64,000 nt of DNA, from NCBI GenBank assembly GCA_004565275.1, contig SDOX01000145.1:69071-133070 (forward strand), read 5' to 3'. Origin of the DNA: Nannochloropsis salina CCMP1776 (taxonomy: Eukaryota > Sar > Eustigmatophyceae > Eustigmatales > Monodopsidaceae). The position numbers and the translations under genes are program-made. Of the stretch, positions 11,203 to 22,728 are shown piece by piece; the stretch's first letter is position 1, and every line of letters starts with the position of its first letter. Under the pieces are notes generated by a model that worked only from the letters and a program-made list of their open reading frames with translations, was not told the origin of the DNA and searched no databases.

Positions 11203-13209
11203 TCAGATCACCGCCGCCCTAATGTCAAGAGTAAAAAATAAAAAGCCGGTGGGAAAAGGTTGCAAGGATGCATGAGCATTCGCACGGACCAAAATCCTCC
11301 CAATCACCACATATACATGTATGGAAAAGCATAAAATCTTATCAATACAGTAGCTCTCTTCCCCCATCCAGCTATGCTCCTGCCTTGTGAAAACCATCGA
11401 AGTCCCTGTGTTCCCGCTGAGCACACCTGTGACTCTGCCGCCCGGGTCCGCAACACCTACCTCCAAAGCAGCCCGTAGTCGCTCCAGTACAACCAGTACG
11501 GTCTCATCTGACAAAGTGGGGCGCTGGCCCAGAACCGCCGTCAGCACCGGCAGTGTTACATCAGTCCACTCACACTCAGGGTAAAGCATCGCCCTCCTAT
11601 GCTCCAACCCGCCGCCCCCTCTTCTCTCCTCACTCCTCCCTTCCTTCTCAGTTCCTTCCAGACCACGGCTCTCCTCCTCCTCCTCCACGACCTCCGGACT
11701 TCCTCTCTCCTGCGCACCGTTCCCACACTCATCGCCGAGATTCAGCGACAAGTCCCAACCACACAACCCTCGGAGCAACTTCTCCAGGTACACGCCTCTC
11801 CTCCCACCAAAGCCCCCACTTCCTTCCTCCCCCATTCCAAAACATCCCTGCTTGATCACCCGAGCGACTGCCTCGCATTGCACGGAACCCAGAGACCCCG
11901 CCGGCTGGCAGAGGAGGGGGATGAGGACGTGGGTGAGGACAAGGGAGGGACGGAGGGAGGCTAGGCGTGCGAGGGCATCGATGAGCGAACGCGAGGCGGC
12001 TCCCTTGGAAGGCCAGAGGGGGGGAGGCAGGGGGAGAGGGAAGGTGAATGAAAGAAAGGAATGGGTGAGAGGGAGAGAGGAGCGAGATGGAATATCATTA
12101 AAAAAGTCAGGTGAAAAGAGAGCGAGGGGCGGCGGTCGATGAAGAATGAGCTGGGACTGGGCGGCCGAGGGGGGGCAAGGAAGAAACAAATCGACCCCTC
12201 AGGAGCACTCTTTCAGAAAAGGGAGGCCAAAAGATACAAGGAAGACAACAAAAGCAACGATACGAACGTCTGTGCAGGCAAGCTGACTGCCCGAGGGACG
12301 CGCCGGGCTCACCTGAAGACGAAGCAAGCGGGGTAAGACCGCGTGGCGACAAAACTGGCGCACCAACCCGACAGGAGCATCCCTCCGAACCATGAGCCAG
12401 CAGATCATCGTGAAAAATCGCTCGCTTGGCCTCTCCTCGCGATGTTCTTGCCGTAAACGAAAGCCTTCTTGGGGGGGGACGTCACGCGAGTTGCGCGGGG
12501 GGGGGAGGCAAGGAATCCAGACGCATGCCCGCAAAACGTCGTCCTTCCTGCCTTTCCCGTCCTCCCCGTTGCCCTCATCGTCTTGCAGGCGGGCACAGCA
12601 TTGAGACATGACGCCGACCAACTCGGATGCAAGGGCATCGGACATGACGGTAGGCGACCTGCGCGGGTCAGCAGGAGGCATCGCGACAGCGTCCGAACAA
12701 CCTGGAGAAGCCGACACCAGCGTGTGACGTGCTTCAAAAGCAGGGGTCGTTCCAAAAGGAACGTCATAGGTACCACTGGGAAGGTCACATACGCGGTCGA
12801 ACTCGAGGAGAAGAAAGCTCAGGCGACGAGAGAGGGAGTCGTGGTCATCGTCCCAGAGGAAGGCCACACCTTTATGACTGTGCAAGTTGTTACTGCGGTC
12901 ATCAATATCACAAATTTGGGCTTTTGATGCCGAAAAGACCTCGGCCTTCCAGGGGTCGAAGGCCTGGTGCATGCCTGTGTGTGCGATACCCCAAGGCGCA
13001 GCACCTAGAGGCACGGGTGTGCTCCAAGAAGAATTTAGCAAGATGTCGTCAATATTGTCATCCCTCCATCTTTCTTCTTCACATCTCCTGCCATTTATGT
13101 CCCATCCGCCCATGCGCTCGAGCCTAAACAATGTGTGTGATGACAAGTGTCTTGATAAGAATGAGGTCGGGACGGGGGAAGGAGATAAATGTACATAGAA
13201 ATAACACAT
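11203..13209 (-). CDS. Possible Fanconi anaemia group E-like (FANCE C-terminal) protein
   Basis: Exon 1 runs from about 13209 (or from a second Met at 13113) to 12313, ending at a CAG|GTGAGC donor. The next exon starts at 12003 after a CCAAG acceptor, in phase 0, giving LLRLQ joined to GAASRSLIDALARLASLRP. Further introns before 11203 are likely but not resolved, and the 3' end is uncertain. The helical repeats resemble the C-terminal domain of FANCE: an LxxALxxL helix, a block with HVLIPLLCQP and QCEAVARVIKQ, and a late helix WTDVTLPVLTAVLGQRPTLS. FANCE links FANCD2 to the Fanconi core complex in crosslink repair. This is pattern recall, not an alignment. An unrelated alpha-helical repeat protein is the main alternative. 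Confidence 0.4.
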
Positions 13210-13644
13210 GATGACCCGAGGTATATTGAAAACGACATGTTAGAGGGTAAAGGATCTCTCAACGGCTGTGCGTGTCCTATGATTCTTTGTCCCGTGGCCC
13301 CTAAGGTTCTTAAAGACCTGGAAAGAGGCAGGGCAAGTGGGGGGCTGCATTGGGAATGGAAAGCTTTCGGCGATATGATGGAAATGGGACCTCGGCCCAC
13401 CGATCCGAGGCTGATCCCTGCATAATGGCACCAGAGTCGCGTGCTAGTGTCGCTCACATGTGACCTGCATGCTTGTGTGGGGTTTTAACAGGTGCTGAAT
13501 AAGAGCTTGTCGTCATTTTCACAAATTCTGATGCGATTTTGTGGAGTTGTGAGGGACGTAATACACAACCCTGTCTTTGTTCCGCAAATGCATACCAGGT
13601 AGTTTGACCACGTCGAAACCCGGTTACAAGAAAGTGCTGCTACG
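13210..13644. promoter_or_regulatory. Shared upstream region of FANCE-like gene and CSP41b
   Basis: The two flanking genes are transcribed away from each other, so this 435-bp stretch should carry both promoters. No TATA box or other named element is recognisable. Confidence 0.45.
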
Positions 13645-14940
13645 ATGCGTGCCCACATCCACGCACTAGCCCTGTTAGCCTTGATGGCTGGAGCGTTGGG
13701 TTTCCAGGTACGTGAGCTATTTGTAATTTTCATGCCTCGTGCGTTAGTCCCGATGTGGCCGTTTGATCCCTTGCTCTACCTCCCCCCCCCAGATCCCATT
13801 GACGATGAAAGCTCCTGGTGCTGGAAAGAAGGTCCTTATCATTGGAGGGACACGTTTCAGTGGCTTATACCTCTTCAAAGAACTCCATGACCGGGTACGA
13901 GCCCTTTGCGTAAAAACCTCCACGCCATATGCCAGCCTACTCGTCTCTGTAGTCTGATATGCCCTCTCTGTTGTGAAAATATTTCATCCCCATGTCTACC
14001 ATTCTAACCGTCTTCATCATGATCACGGCCTACGCAGGGCTACGACATCACACTTTTCAACAGGGGTAAGACAGCGAACCGCCCGGTTCCAGGAGAGAGC
14101 GCCGAGTCATATGCAGAGCGGATCGGTCAAGCCACGTTTGTGAAGGGGGATCGCACCAATCCCGATGACCTCGCTGCACTCGCCAAGGCGCATGAATTTG
14201 ACATCATATACGACATGAACGGGAGAGAGAAGACGGACACGCAGCCATTGGCCGACGCGTATAATGGCAGAGTGGACCATTTCGTCTACATGTCTTCAGC
14301 AGGCGTCTACTTGAAAAGCGACTTGATGCCTCACAAGGAGACCGATCCCGTCGACCCCAAGTCCCGACACAAAGGGAAATTCGAGACCGAAACGTATTTG
14401 GCGGAAAAAGGCCTTCCTTTCACGTCTATTCGGCCCACCTACATTTACGGTCCTCAAAACTACAACCCTCTCGAGGAATACTTCTTCCATCGTGTCGTGG
14501 CCGGGAGAGCGGTGGCCGTTCCAGGGCATGGGCAGCACTTGACGGGCTTGGGCCATGTCAAAGATCTGGCCACGGCGATGGCGCAAGTGATCGGGCGGGA
14601 GCAGGCCAAAGGGCAGGTCTACAATGTCCAGCACCCGCAAGCCATTACCTTCGACGGTGCCGTGCGACTGGCCGCCAAGGCCGCTGGGAAAGATCCGGAG
14701 AGCGTGAAAATCGTACATTATGACCCCAAGGAGTATGATTTCGGCAAGAAAAAGGCATTCCCGATGCGGCCTCAACATTTTTTTACGAGCGTGGAAAAAG
14801 CCATGCGAGATCTGGACTGGATGCCGGCCTACGGGAATACGGAGGGGTGGCAAGACTCTTTCGACCAAGATTATGCCTTAAGGACACATGAACCAGATTT
14901 CGAATGTGATGAGGTGGTCCTGGCAGGAAAGAAAAAGTGA
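13645..14940 (+). CDS. CSP41B: Chloroplast stem-loop binding protein CSP41b-like (atypical SDR/epimerase fold)
   Basis: Exons 13645-13707, 13793-13894 and 14038-14940, all joined in phase 0, give 355 residues. Exon 1 encodes a signal peptide ending GALGFQ, fitting the plastid bipartite leader with Phe at the cleavage site. Exon 2 carries the dinucleotide-binding start KKVLIIGGTRFSGLYL. Exon 3 holds motifs that match plant CSP41b closely: VYLKSDLMPHKETD, DPKSRHKGKFETE, RPTYIYGPQNYNP, GLGHVKDLATA and YDFGKKKAFPMRPQHFF. CSP41 proteins bind and protect chloroplast RNAs and lack normal epimerase activity. The stop follows a Lys-rich end. Nothing is truncated. The main doubt is CSP41a versus b; the YDFGKKKAFP block favours b. 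Confidence 0.9.
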
Positions 14941-15463
14941 AGAAAGGAGGGACAGAAGGATGGTGAAAGTCCTAGAAAAAGTGCGAGGGAAGCACGCGCT
15001 TGTGCGGTTGTTCGCGCTGTTTCGGGGAAAAGGGGCTTCATCTTATAGTCGTGGTAGAGTATTTGCATATCTGCGGGAAACCGCCGAGTCGAGGAGCGGA
15101 CTCGACGAGATCTCCCGTGTGAGACAAGCGTAAAAGCGCGCGAAACGGTTAAGGGACTGCAGTGGTATATTAAAGAAGACTCGTCGGAAAAACAAGGTAG
15201 ACGCCTTGCTCATCCGTTCGATTTCGGCTGTTTGCCCCTTTTTCCGACCCACGAAACAGTACTTTTGTTTTCCACCACAATCCGTAGATCGCTCTTTGAC
15301 CTGTCATCGCCGCCTCGCATCTAACAAAGACCGCTCTTTTCTTGCCTGTTCTCCGTCTTCACTCGCGATATTTTCCCAGTATTTCCCTGGACTCGCATTT
15401 TCCATTTCCACATGACGAAGTCTCCATCCCAGAGACCTCCTCGTTTACTGTTGTCCTCCTTCT
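14941..15463. other. Intergenic stretch between convergent genes
   Basis: The region lies between CSP41b (+) and a hypothetical gene (-), so it should hold two 3' UTRs. It has no recognisable coding frame. It becomes rich in C and T from about 15,280 onward. Confidence 0.5.
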
Positions 15464-16699
15464 TCACTCTTGCTCCCTCTCTCTCTTTCTTACTTTATCT
15501 CTGTCTTTCGTATTTCGTGTCTCCCTCAAGACTTCTACCATGCGACGTACTACAGCACCTATCGTAACCCCTTCTCCTTCCTTCCACAATACCGGTGTTG
15601 GGTAATGCCCAGAGGGACAAAATTGTTCAATTTCTTCCTTCTTCGCGACCACCAAGTCCGCCGTGGCAGGGCCCCACTCTTCGCATAGAGATAGAAGCAG
15701 CTTGTGGGAGTGATTTGTCCCAATAATTCGACCGTGCTGCCGATGAAAGGGATCAAATGTTGCGTCTCTTACAAGTGAATCCACTGCATCTAGTGCTCGA
15801 TACACGAGAGCACTCCTGCAAATTTGTTTCCCCTTCTTTCTGCTTGCCGCTCTTTTCCTACTGCGAGTGGTGACGGTGTCAGTCGTTGTCATACGTGACG
15901 TGTTATTGTCAGCATTCTCATCACCCTTAGGGCTGGGAATCAACTGAGGGAGGCGCGCATCTTTAATGAGGGCCTTCTCCACTTCCTCGTAAGTTGCTTC
16001 GCAAAAAATATGGACAGGGATGATGTCGGAGAGTTCAGCAGTGCCAGCCTCGACCAAAATATGCTTGGCCTCATTTAATTCTGCCCAAAAAAATGTGAGG
16101 TGATAGAAAAGAGTGGTACAGAGAGAGGGGGAAAGAAAGAATGGTTCATAAGGAAAAGACAGTCAAGAACTCCAAAGACAACTAAATTTCCATTCAAAAG
16201 GCCCCGCGGGTGTAAAAACCGAAGGTATGAGGGTCCCACATGAGAAAAGTGCCAATATATAAGAGTCGAAGAGCGGGGGGTGGAGTAACACAAGAGGGCA
16301 TCAGGATTCTGCAAAATAGCAGATGCAGATTGGGAAGAAGGAATGAGTCAAATGTCATACCGATAGGAAAAAATGTAAAGATATTTATTTTATTTCATTG
16401 CCCGCATCCGCCACTTTACCTGACAGGAGCGCATCATTTGTCACAGACAAATCGATGAAAGCCTGATGCCAATCTGCTATTTCCTCTTCAAGCTCCTTGA
16501 TCCGTTTTCGTGTTCCACTTTGAGCTTGAGATAGCTTTGTATCCCCCCCCGCCGACAAGGCGGACGAACCCGAAGACGAGGGAGAATTTGATGGCGAAGG
16601 AGGATCCTGTATAGCTGGTTGATGGCTGCAATCGATTGGCGGGTCTTTGTGCACGGCCAAGCTCGTCTGTTCCAGATCCTCAAAATTATTTCTGCACAT
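15464..16699 (-). CDS. Hypothetical protein with coiled coil
   Basis: Two exons, 16699-16420 and 16080-15464, join across a 339-bp intron (CAG|GTAAAG donor, GGGCAG acceptor, phase 1), giving 298 residues. Residues about 70-105 form a heptad-like coiled coil (RIKELEEEIADWHQAF and on across the splice). A Lys/Arg-rich stretch (SRKRAASRKKGK) in the middle could be a nuclear signal. The C-terminus has no family I recognise. A clean splice that keeps the coiled coil continuous supports a real gene. The first Met at 16699 follows a possible acceptor, so this could be the 3' part of a longer gene that includes the exons at 17-19.5 kb; the in-frame stop at 17041 argues against that. Confidence 0.55.
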
Positions 16700-17040
16700 T
16701 CTCTGGGATGGAGTTCGTAAGGACTTATAAGTCTTCCTGACTTAACAACTTTGCCTTCTTTTGAGTGCATGCCTCCCTATGTACCTTCACGGCTTGGATT
16801 TCTTTCCAGTGTCGAAATTGATACACTTTTTCGTTATTGTCTCGCCCCATCTCAGAAGACGGACTTATCTCTCTAATCATGGCAAATATGTTTGGAGAGA
16901 AAATTGTGGATGATTGGCAGCATGTCTTTGACGCACTTTGTCTCCAAATATATGGATTATAGCATTTATAGCTGACTGTCAGATACTACGTGTGCACATA
17001 TGCAATTTTCCTATCAAAATTCTAAAGATACAAACCTCAT

Positions 17041-19543
17041 TTATGGCTTGGAAAGCCTCTTATCGAGCATGTTCGCCAGCCCCTGCCCTTCCATCTCTTT
17101 CGTTTTAAGTTCCTGTACATCAACTCCACTCCATCCCTCCATTTTCCTTTCACTTTTCATCTTGTTGGTAGCTGTATCGCTATGAAAAGACGCAAATGAT
17201 CCCTTTCCGCAGACATCCCTTCTGCGACCAACCATTTCCTTGCTCTTCACTTCATCTTCATCCTCCGCTCCGCTCTCTTCTTTGGATGGCTCTAGGTCCC
17301 ATGTGCTTGATGGTAAGATCGAGTAAGGGCAAAACTCGGCTGGAAGGCACGAGAAGAAAGGAAGCGGCAAGGTTTTCGGAGCATTGATTTTATCAAGGGA
17401 TCTCCATTCTCGCATCTGCATTACACCTTTTACAACCGTCGATGGTGATAACGTCGCAACTGTGGTGGAAGAAAAGGAAGGAGATACTTAATGGGCCTGG
17501 TGTTGCGAAGTAAAAACTTTAAGAAGGGGAAGAGGTCAAAGATACTCACCATCGGCAGATACTGGATCCTTCGCATAATCTATACGTCGGTCAGGTACGT
17601 GAGTACAGACAGGATTTATCTCCTTCCCGCAGAGACGTTGATATCCGATACATCTGCAACAGTCTGCATTAATGTCAAAACATCGGTTGCACTTCCTTAT
17701 GCTTGTCACATCAGAAGAAGTAGCATTATCGACTGTTTGGTCTGAGTTCATTTCACAACCATACACTTCGATAGCGTTGCAGTTATTCGAACTCAAGGGT
17801 TTTTCCCACTTTTTCTTGTCCAAAGGTCCCCAAGCACGCATAAAGGGTTCTGCCTGAAGTGTCGCTAAGTCTGTTTTTAATTCTGCTGATAACGCTGGTA
17901 CTGCGGACGTGGGTAAGTCACTGACTGATTGTCTTATGGACGCCACAGCTGAGGACGTATCGGATATTGTCCGTTCAGTCAACCGCGCGACATTATCATC
18001 AAACGTATTCGTAGACGATAAACAAAGTGCTTTCGACTCGCGTTTCCGCATGCTATTGTCGGAACTTGGTTCGCGCATTTTTCGGGGTCTTGGAAGTATG
18101 TTCTCCTCTGCACTGGACCTCGAGCTCCAAGAAAGCATGTGGTCGGTCACTGGCAGTGCGAGGAATGATGTGGAGACAGCTTCATTCCTCTCGTGATTAA
18201 GCGTGTCGGCGAAAGTCAAAATGTCTGCATCAAGGGGAGTAGGCTTTCTCCCCAGTTGTCTTTCTAACAGCCTGTCATACGACGAGAAAACTGGCGCATA
18301 CTCAGATTTCCTGAACTTGTGATCTTCGGTCTTCCCTCGTTCTTGTACCCATGGAAGCTGTTCCAGAGATTGCTGTTGTCGTATTCTTGTAGATTCGTGC
18401 AGGCATCTATGTTGTATGTCTATGCTCTCGACTTCTCTGTGATCCCATTGAAGCCCCCCCTCGATCTTGACACTCTCATCTTGTTCTTTTAACTCGTCTT
18501 CAAAGTTGGTGACGAATGTCTGAAATCCTACTGTTGCAGTCTTACGCCAAAAGCAGTAGAAAGCAGTTTCCAACGCCTCGAACATATTCGTATGATACGG
18601 ATACTTAAGCGGCACCAGCATTGGATATGTAATCGTAACACTAGTCGGGTTTGCCACGTGTATACGAACAAAACTACAAACGGCCGAAATCAGGGATTCC
18701 AAGAAGTCCTTTTATATATGGGACGTACAACCACCGTGCCCACATAGGGAAGAACAATTTTGTTGTATGCATTGAAGGGAAATCGATCTGTTAGATTCGT
18801 TAGAAGAGCAGGCTATTCCGCTGTACGCCGTCACTTTCTCAGAGAGAAGTTCCCTACTTACCGGAGGTTGTGATTTGTTGTCAGAAAAGTCACAAATGAA
18901 TAAAAATCCTTTAAGGGCTAGAGGTAATTGTAGAGTATTCCGAAATCCGTGGTATATCGCCAGCCAACCAGCAAACTGTGAGAGGGAGGGGCAATTGTGA
19001 AAAGGACGAAGTGTTCTACCATGTCAAGTCAGACTTCTGTGAAAGAAACATGGTATGATGAATACTATAAAGAAAAACACCCATAGGCTGCAATTGATGC
19101 GAAAGTTAGCCCGTGAAAATCGTTATTTCATCTCGACCGGTACACATGCTATGCATGGAAATAAAGCTTACCTCAGTTGGCATAGGTTGATTGATAGGGC
19201 TGATTCCAAAAATATGATACTCCTCCGGAAATTTAATACGGAGACACCCTATGACATCCTGCAATCCTTCGATGGAGGCATCGCAATATAGTCGTAATCC
19301 ATGGAGTGGCGATCCCAATATCCTTGCAATTCTCGAGAGCTGGCGTAGGTCTTCAGATGTGATCATGTTGTTTGCGAAGAGAATACCAAATATAATTGCA
19401 GGAAGGTATTTTTCTGTTGATGGATGAAGTTCTGGCAGTCTAACAACTAAAGGGTACATAATTGTGACCGACTTCCGAAAACACTCGAAGTGTTGATCGT
19501 ATAAAATTCTGAGCATAGCTCGCACAACGTCGGAAGTTGCCAT
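17041..19543 (-). CDS. Hypothetical protein, 649 residues, Cys-rich near the C-terminus
   Basis: Exons 19543-19172, 18708-17550 and 17459-17041 join in matching phases. The first intron acceptor (TATAAAAG) lacks a clear pyrimidine tract, so its exact end is less sure. The N-terminal 125 residues look globular and alpha-helical. The middle has a hydrophobic patch followed by a long polar, Ser-rich region. Around residues 465-500 there are eight cysteines in a short span (CNRC, DCCRC, RLCGK, PVCTH), suggesting metal binding or disulfides, but the spacing fits no zinc finger I can name. I do not recognise the family. The neighbour downstream on the same strand is also unrecognised. Confidence 0.55.
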
Positions 19544-20356
19544 ATTAACTTTTTATCGAAGATCGTTTCGAGCTTTCCCCGTCTTCTCGGGACCAGGGAA
19601 TAGAAAGACAACCACATGCTCGGCGGCTGGAATAGTGATTGAGTCGAGGTATCCATCGTAATAATATATCCAGTCCGATTCCTGCGTGCGCAGGCGCCTA
19701 CGCAACGCACTCAAACGACAAACGTGCCGAGGACCACTCCATTTTATCGAGTACATAGTCCTACGTTATGTCGGCATAGGATATGTCAAGCTTGAGAGTA
19801 ATATTATTCTTTCATGGAGCCCCATTTCAAGAAGCATCTTACAAAGCGAGCTCTCTACCCCAACACTACCCGGGGACTCTTAACTTGAGGCCCTCGTCGG
19901 CGTAAATGTTTTGTCCACGATGAGAACCGCACATCACCAAAAAAGCGCATATAATCCTTCACACAACAAATGACCCGATGACATATGTGGGGAAAAAAAC
20001 TCCCTTTCCGTTCTTCAAGGGTCCCCGCGGATTCTGATTTGAGTCTGTCCGTTGTCAGGGATCCTTGTGACGGAATAAGACCGAATATTTTCCTTAGGCG
20101 GGATAATTAACTGCTGGCCTCGAAGAGGAACGTTCCCTAAGATGTGGTCCCGACGCGAGCCCCCAGATTTTTCTTTAGTAGTTCCTGCTTTCTTTGGTAA
20201 GATTATGAGATATGATAGACTTGAAGCTTGCTTTTGATTGCGCAGCTCATGCATGGTGTGATGGTCTGAGATGACACGTAAAGGGCGACCTAATGCCTGT
20301 CGCTCTGATTTTAAGGGTCACAGAGCTTATATATACCCGACTACAGGGGGCCTTAT
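19544..20356. other. Intergenic stretch with divergent promoters
   Basis: It lies between the start of the 649-residue gene (-) and the start of the Pol X-domain gene (+). I see no coding frame with family similarity. Both promoters should lie here; no motif is identifiable. Confidence 0.45.
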
Positions 20357-21687
20357 ATGCACAAAGGCATACTACGTTTGAGCAGTATATTTCTTATACA
20401 CTCGGCCTACTTTTGTAGCACCTTCAGACTCATCGGCACGAACAGGCTGCGCACTCTTTTTCCGCAATCCCGTTTGTACGCCCCAACTCTTGTGGCGTGG
20501 GAGAAGGATCAACCAGCAGACTTGCAAGAAAAGTTTGGAGACCGCTTTCAAGATAGTGACCATAAAGAAGGACAAAAAGGACACATGGCTCGTAAAACCA
20601 CAGCAGATCCTATCAAAGGTAGCAGCACTAAGGTCAGTGCTGCTAAAAAAGCTTCTCCTAAGAAGAAGGCAGAGACACCGGGGAAAAGCAGGAGCGGTAC
20701 GAAGTCTGTAACACAGAATACGAAATTGAGTGCTGGAAATGAAGTTGAAAGAGAACTCAAGACCCCACGTCGGTATAAGGAAGGAAGTACAAAACAAAAA
20801 ACACGCAGAGGCAAAAGTCCTGAGGATCTTGAGGACGATGTGGAGGTGATGGCGGAGAAAGTGGGGATCGAGCTACCTGAGGACGAAAAGCAGAAAGAGG
20901 AGGAGGTGGAAAGTGCCATCGAAGCGACGAGCGATCGCCCATACCGCGAGTATTCCAAACAGGGCGCCCTTGAGGTATGATTGAATTGTAAGAGAATAGG
21001 CATGGAGGGATTTACATGTTATGTACAATTACGTAATTCTTCTTTTCTTTTCTCTGGTGCTTTAAGTCCTTGTTTTTGAGATACGATTTCTTCCTGTACA
21101 TTACATTACCAATAGAAACTGAAAAAAACACATAAAGTGACGGAGAATAAGGCGGGGGAAGGAGACCCGTTCTCAGACGCCGCCCGACGTGCTCCTAAAT
21201 CTAAGCGCGGAATCAATGCCCCCCCTTCGGAAGAAGAGAAAGATGTACCTCCGACAAAGCGTCACACCAAAGCTGGAGACATGAGCGAACGTGTAAGTGC
21301 ATGCGAAGACACAAAGCAGGAAAAGGGATGTTTTGTATGTACCGGGTGATGCAAAAAGGGCCAAGGCGACGCGAACCTGAAGTACGTTCCCATCCCCCAC
21401 GCATTTTTCCACAGAGCAAGGTAACAAATGAAAAAAATCGTCCGTTGGCCGACGCCTTATATGAGCTGGCCGACTTCGTGCTGCACGGTGACGCGATTCA
21501 GAAGGGGCTGAGTTACCAGAAAGCCGCTAAATCAGTACGTGAGGCGAAGCAACCTATCACATCCAAAGATGTAGCCCTCAAATTGACAGGGGTTGGGAAA
21601 AGCGTGGGTGGTAAAATCGAAGAGTACGTGAAGGAAGGGAAGATCCAGGTGCTGGAAGAGTACCGAAGCGGAAAACGAGGCAAGTAA
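20357..21687 (+). CDS. Lysine-rich protein with a stand-alone DNA polymerase X 8-kDa (lyase/HhH) domain
   Basis: Exons 20357-20974, 21116-21292 and 21415-21687, joined in phase 0, give 355 residues. The first 60 residues contain a hydrophobic then Arg-containing leader that could target an organelle. Residues about 75-260 are low-complexity, rich in Lys, Glu, Ser and Thr, resembling a histone H1-like tail. The last 90 residues match the N-terminal 8-kDa domain of polymerase beta/lambda: RPLADALYELADFVLHGDAI, then QKAAKSVREAK and a helix-hairpin-helix LKLTGVGKSVGGKIEEYV. In the family this domain binds gapped DNA and removes 5'-deoxyribose phosphate. The polymerase fingers, palm and thumb are absent; the frame stops cleanly after RSGKRGK and no catalytic domain follows downstream. 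So it is either a dedicated DNA-binding or lyase protein, or a truncated Pol X. Confidence 0.75.
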
Positions 21688-22482
21688 GGATAGGGCTCCC
21701 GTGTGAAAGAATGGTGCGAAAGGAGAGAAGACAAACGTAGCTGGACGAATCAAGCTACGGCGATACAAATGCGTAAGATGTGTTGATGTACTGAATTGAG
21801 GGAATGGTTGCATGCTGGTTGCTCCAGATTTGTCTGAAAAGGTAGTTTGAGGAGGAAAGCTCAATTGAGAAGAACATGTGCTTCGGATTGCAAGCTTGTA
21901 TACTTTTAAAAGACTGAAAAAAATCTGATAACACAAAGTGGTGTTCGTTTTCTAACATTTGGGTGCTGCATTTCTTCTCGGCATGTGTTGAGCCTTCTGG
22001 GTGAAGCTTGGGATGTGACCCACGGGTTGGAGGAGAAAGAAATACAAAATGAAGGTAGTGATGCGCTGAACTCACTTGGCGAGACATCTGCTTGGATTTG
22101 GTGCGACAATTGTATCGCTTAGATGTCTCCTGTAGCCACGTCATCATGATTTAAGAGGATCTTTGACTTTACGGGCGATCGATCGCGATGGATGTGTGTG
22201 CTGGATAGTGCCATCCCTCGCAGGGTTCTCGCCTTTACCTTCGACCTTCTCTCTCCATACCCTGTTCTATAAGTATTCGCTGCCTTCGTCTACTTTCTTT
22301 CCTGCTTGACACAGTCGTGAGGTGGTGTGCGTCCCTGCTGCCCAAATGATTTCGGTTATGAGGAAACGCCACGCCATCTTCCTCCTGCATGATCCCGCTT
22401 TTGGATACTGTACACTTGAACCTGCGCTCTATCCTCATTCTTTCGCATTTACTTTGAATTGTTTAAATCGTCGCAGGCCGGG
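21688..22482. other. Intergenic stretch between convergent genes
   Basis: The Pol X-domain gene (+) and GFAT (-) converge here. There is no recognisable coding frame. A local palindromic run of GATCG units occurs near 22,174-22,190. Confidence 0.45.
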
Positions 22483-22728
22483 CTAGATCAGTACCGCCAT
22501 ACGCATCTGATTCCCTTCCACCAGGTCGTTCTCGGTAAAGTACCCGTCTCCTTCCTCCACGTCTTCCTCCTCCCCTCCTTCCGCAAAATCCCTTTCCCTC
22601 GTGTTCCCTTCTTCCAATTCCTGTCGCAAGCGCATTTGTTCTTGCACCCAGGCCCACGTTGCCCTTCGCTTTCGCAGCCACTCTTCCTTTTCCTTGCGTT
22701 TGCGATCTTCCTCCCCGTCGTATGCGAG
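22483..22728 (-). other. In-frame open extension directly after the GFAT stop codon
   Basis: After the GFAT TGA (22729-22731) the same frame stays open for 81 codons to a TAG at 22483-22485. The extension would be highly charged, rich in Glu, Arg and Lys with several Trp. The base after the stop context is C (TGA-C), a leaky context in some eukaryotes. GFAT ends at its normal C-terminus, so this is probably 3' UTR, but stop read-through or a separate exon cannot be excluded from sequence alone. Confidence 0.3.

Noticed and set aside
17041-17043. Joining the two hypothetical minus-strand genes at 15.5-19.5 kb into one
   Set aside because: An in-frame TAA ends the upstream exon before the nearest plausible donor, and the downstream gene has its own Met.
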